Below, one piece after another: positions 11,431 through 22,488 of a stretch of 64,000 bases of DNA. Origin of the DNA: Sphagnum magellanicum (Eukaryota > Streptophyta > Sphagnopsida > Sphagnales > Sphagnaceae). The DNA lies in the NCBI GenBank assembly GCA_021904315.1, contig CM038908.1, positions 35,888,001 through 35,952,000 on the forward strand, written 5' to 3'. The notes under the pieces were generated by a model. The model was not told the DNA's origin, made no database searches, and saw only the letters and a program-made list of their open reading frames with translations. A program made the translations under genes and the position numbers. Every line of letters starts with the position of its first letter. Within the stretch, counting starts at the first letter, position 1.

Positions 11431-11985
11431 CTAAAAATCCTTGCAAGAATATTCATGTGAAAACTCTTGGTGTCTAGCCAACAAGGCTACTACTTACATA
11501 GAAATTTAAATTAGAGTTATCTTTTATAATCTCTATACAAATGCATTTACTCTCTTTAAGAACTACTTCATTTATATACATTGAGCAATGTAAATTGGTA
11601 ACATAGATTAACTCCACATTTTCATATTGCTTAATCAAGATGTACATTGGCAACAATCAAGGTATTATGACCTTTCATCTTTGGTTTTATGGGCTAGAAG
11701 CTTAGAATCTTTGTATGATGGGAGGTATACATTGTTATTCAACCTTGGGATCACAACTATAATGAGTTCAATGATGAACAAGTCATGATGACAATTTATG
11801 CCATATTTAGCTTATGTCTTTGGCAAATAACCTTGAATGACAGCTTGGAGGTTCATCTTTTTGGATTCTTCCAATCAAATGCTCTTAGGTTGTTATCATA
11901 ATGCTTATGAATTTGTAGAAATGTGTACTAGTTCCACAATTTGCTTTTCCAATGTGTCTTCCTCTACAAATATTTAACCTTGTAT
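11431..11985. other. No gene seen
   Basis: AT-rich sequence with only short chance frames; no match to the other repeats of the window was noticed. Confidence 0.4.
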
Positions 11986-12790
11986 TAGTTCTTCTGTTGT
12001 AACCCTACTTTGAGAGAGTGTGAGGATGAAACTCATACTCTCGAAATGGACTTGGGAGTCCTTTGGGACTTGGGAGTCCTTCGGGACTCCCAAAACTTCA
12101 AAATTCGATTGCAGGGGTCAAAACACCTCGCATTGGGGTGTTTTTTATATCATTGGATAGTTATCAAAGTGTAGATGTCAAAATTGGCTCGCATGAACCA
12201 TTTGGACATCTATAGCACACGTTATGGCAAAAAGAAGGGTCAGGAGTCAAACAGGCAGTTTGACTCCTAACCACTAAAAGTTGGGAATCGACTTGACCTC
12301 GGTGCGTGCAGGTGGAGTGCAACACACCATTGGAAAGCTCTCGAGGAGAGCTACAAATTTTCTTTAGACCTCATCCCAATTGGAGGTCTGAACAAAGAGT
12401 TATGACCTCGCAAAGTCCCGAGAGTCCAAACTGGGACAATTTCGGGACTCCTCTTTAGGAGTCTTGGGACAAAAAGCCATTCGGATGTAGGTGCCATGGA
12501 GAGATGCAAAGAATACTTTATGGGGGAAGGTGGTGGTTTCCCTTGAGTCCGGGCCGTGATGAATCTTGTGAGTCTAGAGTTGCTCGTGGCTTGTCCTAGC
12601 ACTAAAGGTGCTCAAAAAAGTGAATTAATCAACTTGTTGGTTGGTTTGATGCAGGATCAAGGAAGTAACTAAAGCTTGTCACTCTTCCTAGTCCCATCCC
12701 AGAGCTTCAACACGCCCCTCTACCCCTTCTAATGCTGAGAGTTGGGAGCGTGCCCCGAGTTCCTCACAATTTCGATGTTTAAGTAACTTA
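11986..12790. other. GC-shifted unclassified segment, possibly an old LTR-element fragment
   Basis: Base composition rises sharply and short phrases recur (GGACTTGGGAGTCC, GGGACTCC). Text such as ATTGGAAAGCTCTCGAGGAG resembles the untranslated ends of plant LTR elements. No coding domain, paired ends or target duplication is visible, so family and age cannot be given. Confidence 0.25.
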
Positions 12791-14939
12791 GGCCCATCAT
12801 GGGTCTAACTAGGAACTTGGGAGTGCATCATCTCCATGTGCTTAACCATCACCAGTCCTTTAGTAATCACTTTTTCTTTTAGTTCATTGGCTGGTCTTTC
12901 TTTAATTTGTTAGTTGCCAACAATTTCCTTAGGATAACTAACTTGGGCTTCCATCACTAGTTTTCCTTTTAGAAATAATTCTTGCATGATTTGTTGTGTT
13001 TTTGGTTGTCATGTTGGATGTGGATCTTGCATGTTTCCTTATGTCATTGACTGCATATGTTGCTCAATCAATTGTTCAGAAAAATTAATTATAATATGTT
13101 TCTTATTCATCAAAATACTTTGTTTACAAAATGTGAAGGCCATCTATGTTTGATCATTGATACTTGGATGTGCTCCAAACTACTGTTGGGCTTATTGCCA
13201 TGATGTGGCTTCTCGTTTTTCAAAAGTTGGGTACCATCAAACCACAACTTTTCAAGTGACTTCCAAACCATTTCCATCTTGCCCATGTACCAAATTAAAC
13301 CACATGACCTCATCTACCTTAAGTGTAGCATGCATACTTATGTTCTACATTTAAGCTTGTAAAAACAATCATAGTTTAAAAACTATGGTGATGCTATGGC
13401 TAAACCTCTTCACAAGAATTAAGAACTTCTAAATGTTTATGATTTGAAATCCACCTGAATAGAAAATATAGGACGACTTGATGAATAGAAAAAAATTTAA
13501 ACAACAATTGAAAGACCCTTGTAGCATGATGAAGGGGGGAAAAAATGAAGAATACATTTTAAATAACATGATTGGAAATTGAATAAAAATTTTAAAACAA
13601 GAGATGCATGCACCATAACAAATCTTTTGCAACATCAACAACAACATATGTCTGTTCATTTCCTAGAACTAGATTCATTTAGATGATCCATTTCAACAAT
13701 ATCCATGGATGAGATGGTAAAAGGCAAGCAAGGATCCAATAATTCATAGAAGCCTTGTGAAATGGTCAAAAAACTCCATCTCTTTCACAACTTTACAAGG
13801 TTGCGAATCTAAGAAGAAACTATTCGTAACCTATGGATTTACATGACAAAGTAATAACCTTGAAAGTAAGTCAATGGAAGAGCTTACATGTGTACCACAA
13901 AACACATGTTGAAACAATTTTTATATCCTTTTGATTTTCGAATGTAGGCAAGGATATCAGGCATTACACAACCAACGTTTATGAATGCTAGTCTACATAG
14001 TAGACTCTTTGAAATTTATCTTCCAATTTAAATCACATGTAACACATGATGATACAACCTAACTTTTGAACCCTAAGGAAAAAATAATCAAACAAGGGTA
14101 TGATTACAGTGCAAATTGGATAGAAAAGAGGCATTTGTCACTGTTGGATGTTCCTAGGGGAGTATGACATCAACTATTCTTGATGAACTTTAAAAATTTT
14201 GAACTTTTTGAACTATTCCAAGATGGAACTTTTGATTTCTATTGCTTGTAAGCTGAAAGGTCATTGACCATTGACATAATGCCTTTGTAGCAATAGCATT
14301 TTTAAACCAAGGTTTTCATGGGGTTTTATGGAACTTCCAAGCCACAAAAAAAAAAAATTACATTTCAGCTGATTATGGCAAGCCTTAAAGACCTTTTCAA
14401 GCTTAGAAGTTCATTGGGTGTTTATAGGCATGACTAATTTACACTAGAAGATATGTTGTCCATTTTGACCATATTTTTTGGGACTACTATGCAACTAATG
14501 TCCAAACCAGCTTATTTTACGACTAATAGTGCGTTAGTCCTATGTGTCCATGTAGTTACAACTTGTTGTAATTGCATGTGCAACTAAAGAAAGGGTTGAA
14601 CCAAATTCTAGTCGTTAATGTGATTACAACTTACGATTAATATGATTTTCATTGAAAATGTAGATGAAAAGTGAACAATGTCATCCAATTTTGATTGCAT
14701 CCATCGATGGATGATAACGTGGTTATTTTTTTAACTATAATGAAATTTTTTTGCAATTGCAACAATATATTCTACCACATGAACAAAGAAACATAAACCA
14801 CACATGGCAAACTTTGCTATTTCAATTGAATTATTATCCCTTCAATGTACCCATCCATGGGTTTTTTTTGCAATTATCCATGAGTCTTCCATTATATATG
14901 ATATCAAATAATTAATAGTTTGTTAGAAAAGACTATTAT
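12791..14939. other. No gene seen
   Basis: About 2.1 kb of AT-rich sequence. Short frames on both strands show no recognisable domain and no shared copy in the window. Confidence 0.4.
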
Positions 14940-15710
14940 AACATAGTTGGTAAACTAAGCTAGGTAAACATAATAGGTTATGTTAAACCAAGTAGGCCTA
15001 TGTACATTGGTAACCTAGGTTAACTTGCATACTTAGTTGATTGCCTGAGTTATCTATAGTTAATAGTAGGCTAGTTTACTAGGTGTAGCTAATAGGCCAT
15101 GTTATGAAGGTTAAGTCCACCTAGTTAGGCTAGGTAAACTAAATAGGTAGTTGGTAGGCTAGGTCATTAATCAGTAAACTAGGTAGTAGGTAGTAAGTAG
15201 GATAGGTTATAAGTTAAACAAGAGGTATTTTATTTTGTGAATGTGTCGTAATGTTTTTGAATTATTTGATCAATTAATTAACTATGTTAAACAATTAATT
15301 TATTAAATGTAGGCTAAGTAGTAGATAATAAGTATGTAACCTAGGTAGTATGTGATAAGTAGGATAAGTAGTAATAAGTAATAGGTAGGTTAAATTATAA
15401 ATATTTTATAATGTGGATATATGGTTTATAATAATAATAGTAATAAATTAGGTAGGTTAAATAATAGATAGTAGGTATGTAGCCTATATAATATGTAGTA
15501 AGTAAAGTCGAGGTAGGAGGTAGTAAGTAGTTAAGTTAAGTAGTAGGTATTTTATTGTGTGGATATGTCATAATGTTTTTATATTAATTGATTAATTAAT
15601 ATGGTAGGTTAATTTGTAAGTAGTAAGTAGGATAGGTAATAAATAGTTATTGAAAATAATAAATATTTTATTGTGTGGATATATGATAATGTTTTTGTAT
15701 GGGACAAATG
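14940..15710. repeat. TAGG/TAAG low-complexity tract at the inner flank of family A copy 2
   Basis: Degenerate AGGTAGTAAGTAGG-type repetition. From about 15,240 it aligns with 31,800-32,290 in the same orientation, including the phrases TTATTGTGTGGATAT and TTTATAATAATAAT. It therefore belongs to the 3' flank of the AP2-like gene in reverse family A copies. Confidence 0.6.
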
Positions 15711-16571
15711 ATGTGATAATGTTGTAGTGTTTCTTTTTCATTGGCATTTATCCTATATCCTTTGTTTACAACTTCAAACTTGTAAAATATAAAAGTAGGT
15801 GAAGGAATGGACTAGATTCATGGTATGCACAATAAACATAGTGCATGTGCCATTTGGGATGAGCCAATCAAAAAGGTTGTCACCAACAAAATAAATAGGA
15901 TCCTACCTACCGACTTAACCTATGCTAGATAACCTATTCTACCTTACCTTAGCCTATAATAGGTTTGCTTATTATAATTTAGTTTAAGATAGATTATAAT
16001 TAATTATTTACAATAATTAATTATTTTAATATACTACTTAATTTTTGTAATTATAATATATATTTTTTGAACAAATGAAAAATTGCCATGTGACAACAAA
16101 TGGTAACATGCAACTATCCCAAACGTAGTCACAAATGTAATTACAAATTGGGGTTCCATATCATACTCAAGATCATGCACAACAATGAATGAGAAATTAC
16201 AACCTAATTATAAGGTTTGTGACTGATTGTTTTATGGCATGTGTTCAAAGCAAGTAGGCTATTTTTAGTCGCATGTGTCCATTACAATTACAAATGAGTT
16301 GCAAATTTAGTTGTTGATTTTCAAATTTCTTTTCATGTTAGAATGCATCTTAGTCCATCATTATTAATGGTGCATATCATTACTAGAGTAGCATGGAGGC
16401 CAAGTTCTAAAATCTTTGAATTGACATTGTATAACCTTGGATTAATACAAAGTTTTTCCCTTGACCATGGGGTTATAGTTAATGAAACATAAAATTATAG
16501 TCTATCTGAAGAACAATTTCATATGGTTGAATGCAAGGCTCCAAACTTGCATAACCATGTTGGGTTTTTTT

Positions 16572-17895
16572 TTACCACTTGATTGTCCAACCATGGCTAT
16601 AAAAGTAAGTTAATATAGAAAACATTTCTGGGGACAATCTACGAGCCTCATTATCACCAAACTTTTCTAAAGTAAATTTCTTGTAGCTTTGTAACGAATG
16701 TTTTTCATTACCGAGTGACAAGCCCCAACCTGCTTTAACAAATATTTGTAACTTGTTGAGGATTTCCATTGTTAGATTTGTAGATTCTTCAATCCCACAA
16801 GGCATTCCAATTTCCAATCGACAAGTGAGTTGTTGAATGGGAGATTGATTGGATGATGGTTGCAAAATTTCATTGTCCAAAGCATTTGGATGTTGAGAAG
16901 TCTCTTCTCTCAATTGATGTGCATTTTGTTGCAAATTCAGCACTGGATTTACAACATAAGAACCTATCATTTAGTAAATGGCAACATGTAAGAGTTGTAA
17001 TTTGATTTTCACAACTAGATTTTTTTTCTTTAAATGACAATATCAACAATGTGCCCACATGTCTACCCTAGTTGTGCACAAACAATCATGGTAATCAAGG
17101 CAAAACTAATCTAAAGAAAGTTAGCATGCATAATCTTGTCATTTTGTACATGTTCGTATTCATTGATGGAAGTTTTTAGGTAATGTAATTTACCTGGAAC
17201 ATCAAGGTCATTCATTAATTCTGAAATCATTTCGTGCTCAACACCATGAAGGGTTGTAGAATCACCATTAATGTCCTCAACACCTCCTTCAACATCCACT
17301 TCTTGAGATTGATTATCAAAAGATAATTGTAATGGTTCTTCACAAAGCTCCCTAAGGAACTCATCAAATCCAACCATTGTTGCATCTTCATTTGGAATGT
17401 TGGAGGGATGTAATGGTGATGCATTTGTTGTCATGTGTTTCCAAGTTGGGAGGCCTTTTGCATATTGTAAGATCAAGTCCTTTATTTGGTCACGTGGAAG
17501 CTTGTTGGAAATTTTTGAAAGAGAAAAGTAAAGATCTTCATGAAAGTTGAAACCATGTCTTCCATTGATGTCAAGGCAAAACATGGCCACATCACGGATC
17601 AAAGCAGCTTGCTCTATGGTTTCTTGTTCTTGGAAATAGATTTTAACACCATTCAAAGACACCACTGGTTCATATTTGACTCGGCCATCTTTTTTAAGCT
17701 TCTTGCGCACTCCATGGTATCTTCTGAACTTTTGGAATGGGTAAGCCCCCAATCTCAATTCTATGCAAACATATGTGGCACGAAACTCCCATGCACCACC
17801 GCCTTTTTCCGCACAACCCATCAAGTATTGAATTATGCAACTCAGAATGGCATCGTACAAATCCCCCATTTTGGCCCTTGCTTGTAGGCTTTCAC
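16572..17895 (-). CDS. AP2/ERF-like domain protein, two exons, open copy (family A copy 2)
   Basis: Exon a is 17,194-17,895 and exon b 16,572-16,963 (stop TAA), joined across a 230-bp intron with donor CAG|GTAAAT and acceptor ATGATAG|GT. The join completes a Gly codon in phase and gives about 363 residues. The segment at 17,543-17,719 fits the AP2/ERF fold: YHGVRKK, then NGVKIYF, E.AA..RDVA and a closing GRHGFNF, matching the family's YRGVR...EAA.AYD.AA...G..A.LNF. The usual Trp residues and the WLG element are replaced (KY, YFQ), so DNA binding is doubtful. Exon b has no recognised domain and ends in SHGWTIKW. Exon a begins at ATGATAG|GTGAAAGC, so at least one 5' exon is missing from this model. 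Two other copies keep the splice sites, which supports real splicing. It may be a passenger gene of family A or a plain duplicated gene. Confidence 0.5.
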
Positions 17896-18724
17896 CTATC
17901 ATAAAACATGACACAAATGTTATCATGAATTTAAACATGTAGATCATGAAATTTATGAAGGAAAGGGTGCGATTGCCTTCTCCTTAAGAATGGGAGGGAA
18001 TTTACCATTGTTTTCATCTTGGCAAAATCCACCAAAATTAAAAATGAAAACTTTGGTTATTTTCAAGGATTCAATTGCTAGAAATTAGGGGGGAGGGGGG
18101 AGGAGGGAGAAAAATTTGCTAGACTGTTGTATTTGATTATAATGAGTAAACATAAATATAGAAGATTGAAATGTGGTTCATATTTGGTCTCATAACCAAA
18201 TTTGACAAATCTTCCTAAAGATGATTACCATTTTTTCCATGTCTTCCTATGGACAATATCTACTTATGTTGCATACAAAAATTCATTAATGGAGCTTATG
18301 TTTGTATCTAGATATAATTTCCATCTCTTCCTTGAGGAGTATGCACAAGATTCTCCTCTTTCCTAGAAGTCATATTCAATCAAGGATATAAGGTGTTTTC
18401 CAAATACACTAGGTAATTTTCCCAAGCAAGTAGTTGATTGATTGTTGTCCACTAAGATATAAGTGAAACTACATAAAACAAAACAAGTAGCTCATTACCT
18501 CATGATTCTTCCCTTTTAACACAAGTTCAAACTTCAAACAAAAAACTTCCCTTACTAGATCTAAAACTTTTGATAAGACACATGAAACCAAAATTTAATG
18601 CCCAAACCTTACACCAATGCATAGTCTCTTCCCTATTGGTAGAGCCAATTAAAAAGACATAATTGAGTTGTACCAGATTTCTAAATACCTTGGCTTGGAG
18701 TTGATTCACGAGCACTACAACATG

Positions 18725-18890
18725 TTTAGGATGTCATAAAAAAGTCATACGCTCCAAATACATCGTTGTCACTCCAAGAACACAATGGGATGTCATAGAA
18801 AAGCCATATGCTCCAAATACATCGTTGCCACTCCCATAACACGTTTAGGATGTCATAGAAAAACCATATGCTCCAAATACATAGTCGCCA
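18725..18890. repeat. 60-bp tandem triplicate, family A copy 2
   Basis: Reverse-complement counterpart of 8,076-8,265: three units with AGGATGTCATAGAAAAGCC and ATGCTCCAAATACATCG-like text. Confidence 0.7.
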
Positions 18891-19394
18891 CTTAGACAAT
18901 TGGTTGTAAGGTGATGGCTCTAGGGTTTTGAGGGGGAGGGAAAGCAAGAAAAAAGAGGGGATTTAGGGAGAGACATTATAAAGGAAACCAGAATCTGATA
19001 TTCTGCCACAAAGACTTGCTGCTAGACCAACAGTTTAGTTAGGTCTCCACCTCCAATTGTGTTGTGAACACGAATGCACAAGATCAACCCGTCAGCAACA
19101 AAAATTGGAAATAAGAAAAAGAAGCATCAGCGCCACATATACCACCAACATCTCACATCTAATATATTGGAAACCTGAGCTTCATTACACAACATTCCAA
19201 AGCAACCCCACGACACAAGTAACCCCTTGTAAAGTGTTAAAGAAGAGGTGTTGAACCCAGCCAAACTTTTAAAAAAAGAAAGCAACCAAAGGGAGAGAAA
19301 AAGAAACAAGCGGCAGGGACGAAAGTCAAGGCAAGCAAACAGAAAGAAGTTGAAGAAGACCTTTGTCTGTATTGCAAATTGCAGCTTCTTGGCA

Positions 19395-19660
19395 CCTTTG
19401 TAGACATGTTTCAGCGGAAGCTCGACACTAGCCGGACGGAAAGGGTAAGAAGAACGGGAGGAAGGGGGGACTTGGTATGGGCCCCGCGAGGAGGGGGGGA
19501 AAGGGGGATCTGGAGGAGGTGGCGAGAACAGGAGGAAGGGGGGAAAGGAGGATCTGGGGGAGTTGGCAAACGCGGGGGCTAACGTGCGTGCCCTGCCGCT
19601 GAGGCAGCAGAGTGGCGGAAGGGCGCAGTCTTTCGAACCAGCGGTCAAGTCAGGTGGGGA
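19395..19660 (-). promoter_or_regulatory. GC-rich leader block of family A copy 2
   Basis: G-rich on the plus strand and equivalent to 7,300-7,560. It has one GCCCCGCGAGGAGG subunit rather than the two of copies 1 and 3. It lies about 1.5 kb upstream of exon a of the AP2-like gene on the minus strand. Confidence 0.35.
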
Positions 19661-19711
19661 TCAGAAATATCTCAAGCTTAAATTTACCAAAATCTCCATA
19701 CATGGTTTGTT

Positions 19712-19998
19712 GGCCTGGCCTGCCTAGGCAGGCAAGGATATTGTGTTTAGATTCGTTATAGAGTAGAGTAGCTTTATGGATTTTGGGCCCTAGTTAATTG
19801 GTCTATTTTTATATGAGGATTTTTGAAAGATAATATTTTGGCTTGTGTTGAAACTTGAGATTTGTTATAGAGTTACAATATCTTGAAGGATCTTGGTTTC
19901 TTTTAGAGGATTATATTTTTGCATGGTCAAAAATTTGAGTTTCAGTAATTCTTCTTTTGCATTAATGTAAATGGCAAGGCCACACTGTGACACACCCC
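19712..19998. mobile_element. 287-bp non-autonomous insertion (copy i) in family A copy 2
   Basis: Copies 1 and 3 read the uninterrupted site GGTTTGTTATTTTTC. Here the site is split and TTGTT is present on both sides (19,707-19,711 and 19,999-20,003), a 5-bp target duplication. The insert begins GGCCTGGCCTGCCTAGGCAG and ends GTGACACACCCC. It has no coding capacity and no clear terminal inverted repeat. Related inserts are at 29,840-30,140 and 53,715-54,015. Confidence 0.7.
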
Positions 19999-22488
19999 TT
20001 GTTATTTTTCTATTTTTGCAATGAGGTAGAATCCTTGTTTGGTTCCCAAGTTTATTTTTATTCATTAAAAAAATCACTCCATAGATGGCATGAAGACCTT
20101 ATTTACCGCGTTGATTCGGTCTCATCCGTTCACATATATAAAAGCATTGTTGGGGGGCCAGGGTTTTTTTGTTCCAATTTTGTGAGGGAGTTTAACATCT
20201 TGAGGAACAATGAGCTAAACTCGTAAGAACAGATTCTACACTTGAGTTTAGCCGAGAAAGGTATCCAATTTTGGGAGGGAGGCGGACTAACAATCATTCA
20301 CAAGAGGACTTAGCCAAATTTGGCTAGAGTTCCAAGAGAAAAGTAATTTTTTTCCAAACCCCTTACAAGAATGTATGGTCTAAATATGTTGAGTTCAACT
20401 TCCCCCCCACCCTCTCCTTGAAATATGACAACTTAAGGCCCTTTTATTCCCTCAAAAAGCCTTTGACAATTTGCAGGCCTTGCTCTTTTTTGTCACCAAG
20501 TGGCAAAAATTTGCCACCCAAAAAACCCCTGGTTGGGGGTGAGTGTATCCATTTTAATATATCAGCCAGATAAAAATTAAGTACAAAATTTCAAAAAAAT
20601 CTCAGCCAAGTAAAGGTAAGTAGGCTTCAAAAAATTTCCAAACCAAGTAAGGATCAATGCTTTTTTGGTCAATTTTGTGTTATAGCCAAGGTGGGGATGA
20701 TCCACAAGAAGATTTAGCCAACTTTGGCTACAAGCTAAATTTCAAAATAAAAGTTCTTAAACATCTACACTTTTGGCTGCCTACTTGAACTAGCCTATAC
20801 ATAAAAGTCTGGAAACTTTTCTTAAAATTTGGTCAAATATTGGCTATTGTAAATCTCAAAAAGCAAATGATTTTAGCACTGTTCATTTTTAATATAGCTT
20901 TCTCGGCTACATATAGGTAGAAAAAGAAGAGTTGATAAAGGTATAAAGGCTTTGCAAAATTATCAATTTGGGTAAAGGTAAATGATGAACATTGACTCAG
21001 TTTGCAGGATAACAAGAAATACTTCAACATTTACCCTATACATACAATGTAAGTTTAACTTATAAGTGGGTGAATGTACAATAAAAAAATTTCCACACTT
21101 ATGGTGCGTTTCAAAGTGAAGAAAAAGACAATTATGCAATTGGCATTTCAAACATGAATGCATGAAATTTCAAACATCCTATCAAAAGTTTAACAAAATG
21201 CAATCAAATCAATCAATGCATTAAAGATGTATTCACAAATATATATAATGGAAAACTATAATAAAATGTAAAGGGATTCCAAGAGCATACGATAAGAGTT
21301 TCTTCCAAGTTAATTAATGCAATGAATAAAATTAAAATATCAAAAGAAAATATATTTAATAGTTAGTCATCAGAATTTGAACAGATCCATTATAATCACA
21401 TACATTGTGCAAAATGGAAATGCATATATGTTATTAGCATTTCTTTTTTTTTTGGCTGAATTTGCGCATTGTGGTGACACTGTTTTTTGAAATTTTTGGT
21501 TTTTTAAAATCATAAACTCAGAGAAAATTTGCTAATTTTTTTTTTAAATCTCCAAAATTTTGAAAGAAAATTTGAAAAAATTAAAAAAAAAAAGCAAACA
21601 AACAAAAAAGAAAATGTTGTATAATGATTTTGACATATACCCTCTATTTACAATGTTTATAGAAACAGTTAGAAACTTTTTGGGTTTTTTATTTCTACCT
21701 TGGTTACATTGGAGGCGCTGCTGGGGCTTCAGGATCCCCATGTACTCTGAATATTTTGCTTTTCCTTCTTTCCCAACAAGAATTGAAAATAGTCCCGATT
21801 TCAATTTCAATTTATTTTTGTGAAACCCGGAATTAAAGATTTTTCTAAAAAGTAAAGGACCATGCAATGCGTTGAAGGACATTCAGGCAATAAACAGCAC
21901 AATAACAAATCCTAAATAAAAAAATCTAAAATCATCATATTCAAAGGATAGGTTCAAACAAGCTCTCAAATTATATGAGGAATCCTAAATTTTTCTACTT
22001 CCCCCTCTGACCTCTGGCTAATTTCTCTTGTGCATGATCACCAACCCACCTACTTCACAAATTTGGATTTTTAAAAAAAAATATTGCTTCTTTCTAAAAT
22101 AATTTGACTGCAGAATTAATTGATTTATGATACGTCCAAAAAGCTTAATGTTTAATATGTGCACTGTCCAAATGAATTGAGTCATTTTTCATGTTTAATT
22201 TTCCATATTGCACTGTTAAGACGCACTACCTGACCAAATATCCTCAAATTGTAAGTCGCAGTTGTCCCTACCATCTTGGTGGTATTAGTTAGTTATGGGG
22301 CCTTGTTTTGAGATTTATTTATTTTTGGATGATGGGCCTCTTTTGATTCACCATAAACCTAGACAATATTTCAAGATTTATGGGATGCATGTACTTTAAT
22401 AGTTAAATAAATCTTTGAATTTTAATTGTTTACTATTTATAATTTTACATCCATTTGGGACTAGAGAGTCCATTAGACGAAAGGTAGA

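Larger units (their letters stand above)
15240..22372 (-). mobile_element. Family A long repeat, copy 2 (reverse)
   Basis: Aligned in reverse to copy 1 (4,560-10,603) and in the same orientation to copy 3. It keeps the non-coding region (20,010-22,372), GC-rich leader, 60-bp triplicate and AP2-like gene, then about 1.3 kb of 3' flank missing from copy 1. Copy 3 continues past CCATAAACCTAG into the nuclease remnant, but copy 2 stops there at 22,372, where LINE sequence begins. It lacks the 308-bp insertion of copies 1, 3 and 5 and instead has the 287-bp insertion shared with copy 4. Confidence 0.65.

Noticed and set aside
18527-18715. A possible upstream exon of the AP2-like gene (VNQLQAKVFRNLVQLNYVFL...)
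   Set aside because: The DNA is conserved in copies 1 and 3, but the reading register differs by indels between copies, so coding is not supported.
3021-22372. Copies 1 and 2 as the long terminal inverted repeats of one giant DNA transposon
   Set aside because: The two copies belong to different insertion-marked subfamilies, have different end points and enclose no transposase.
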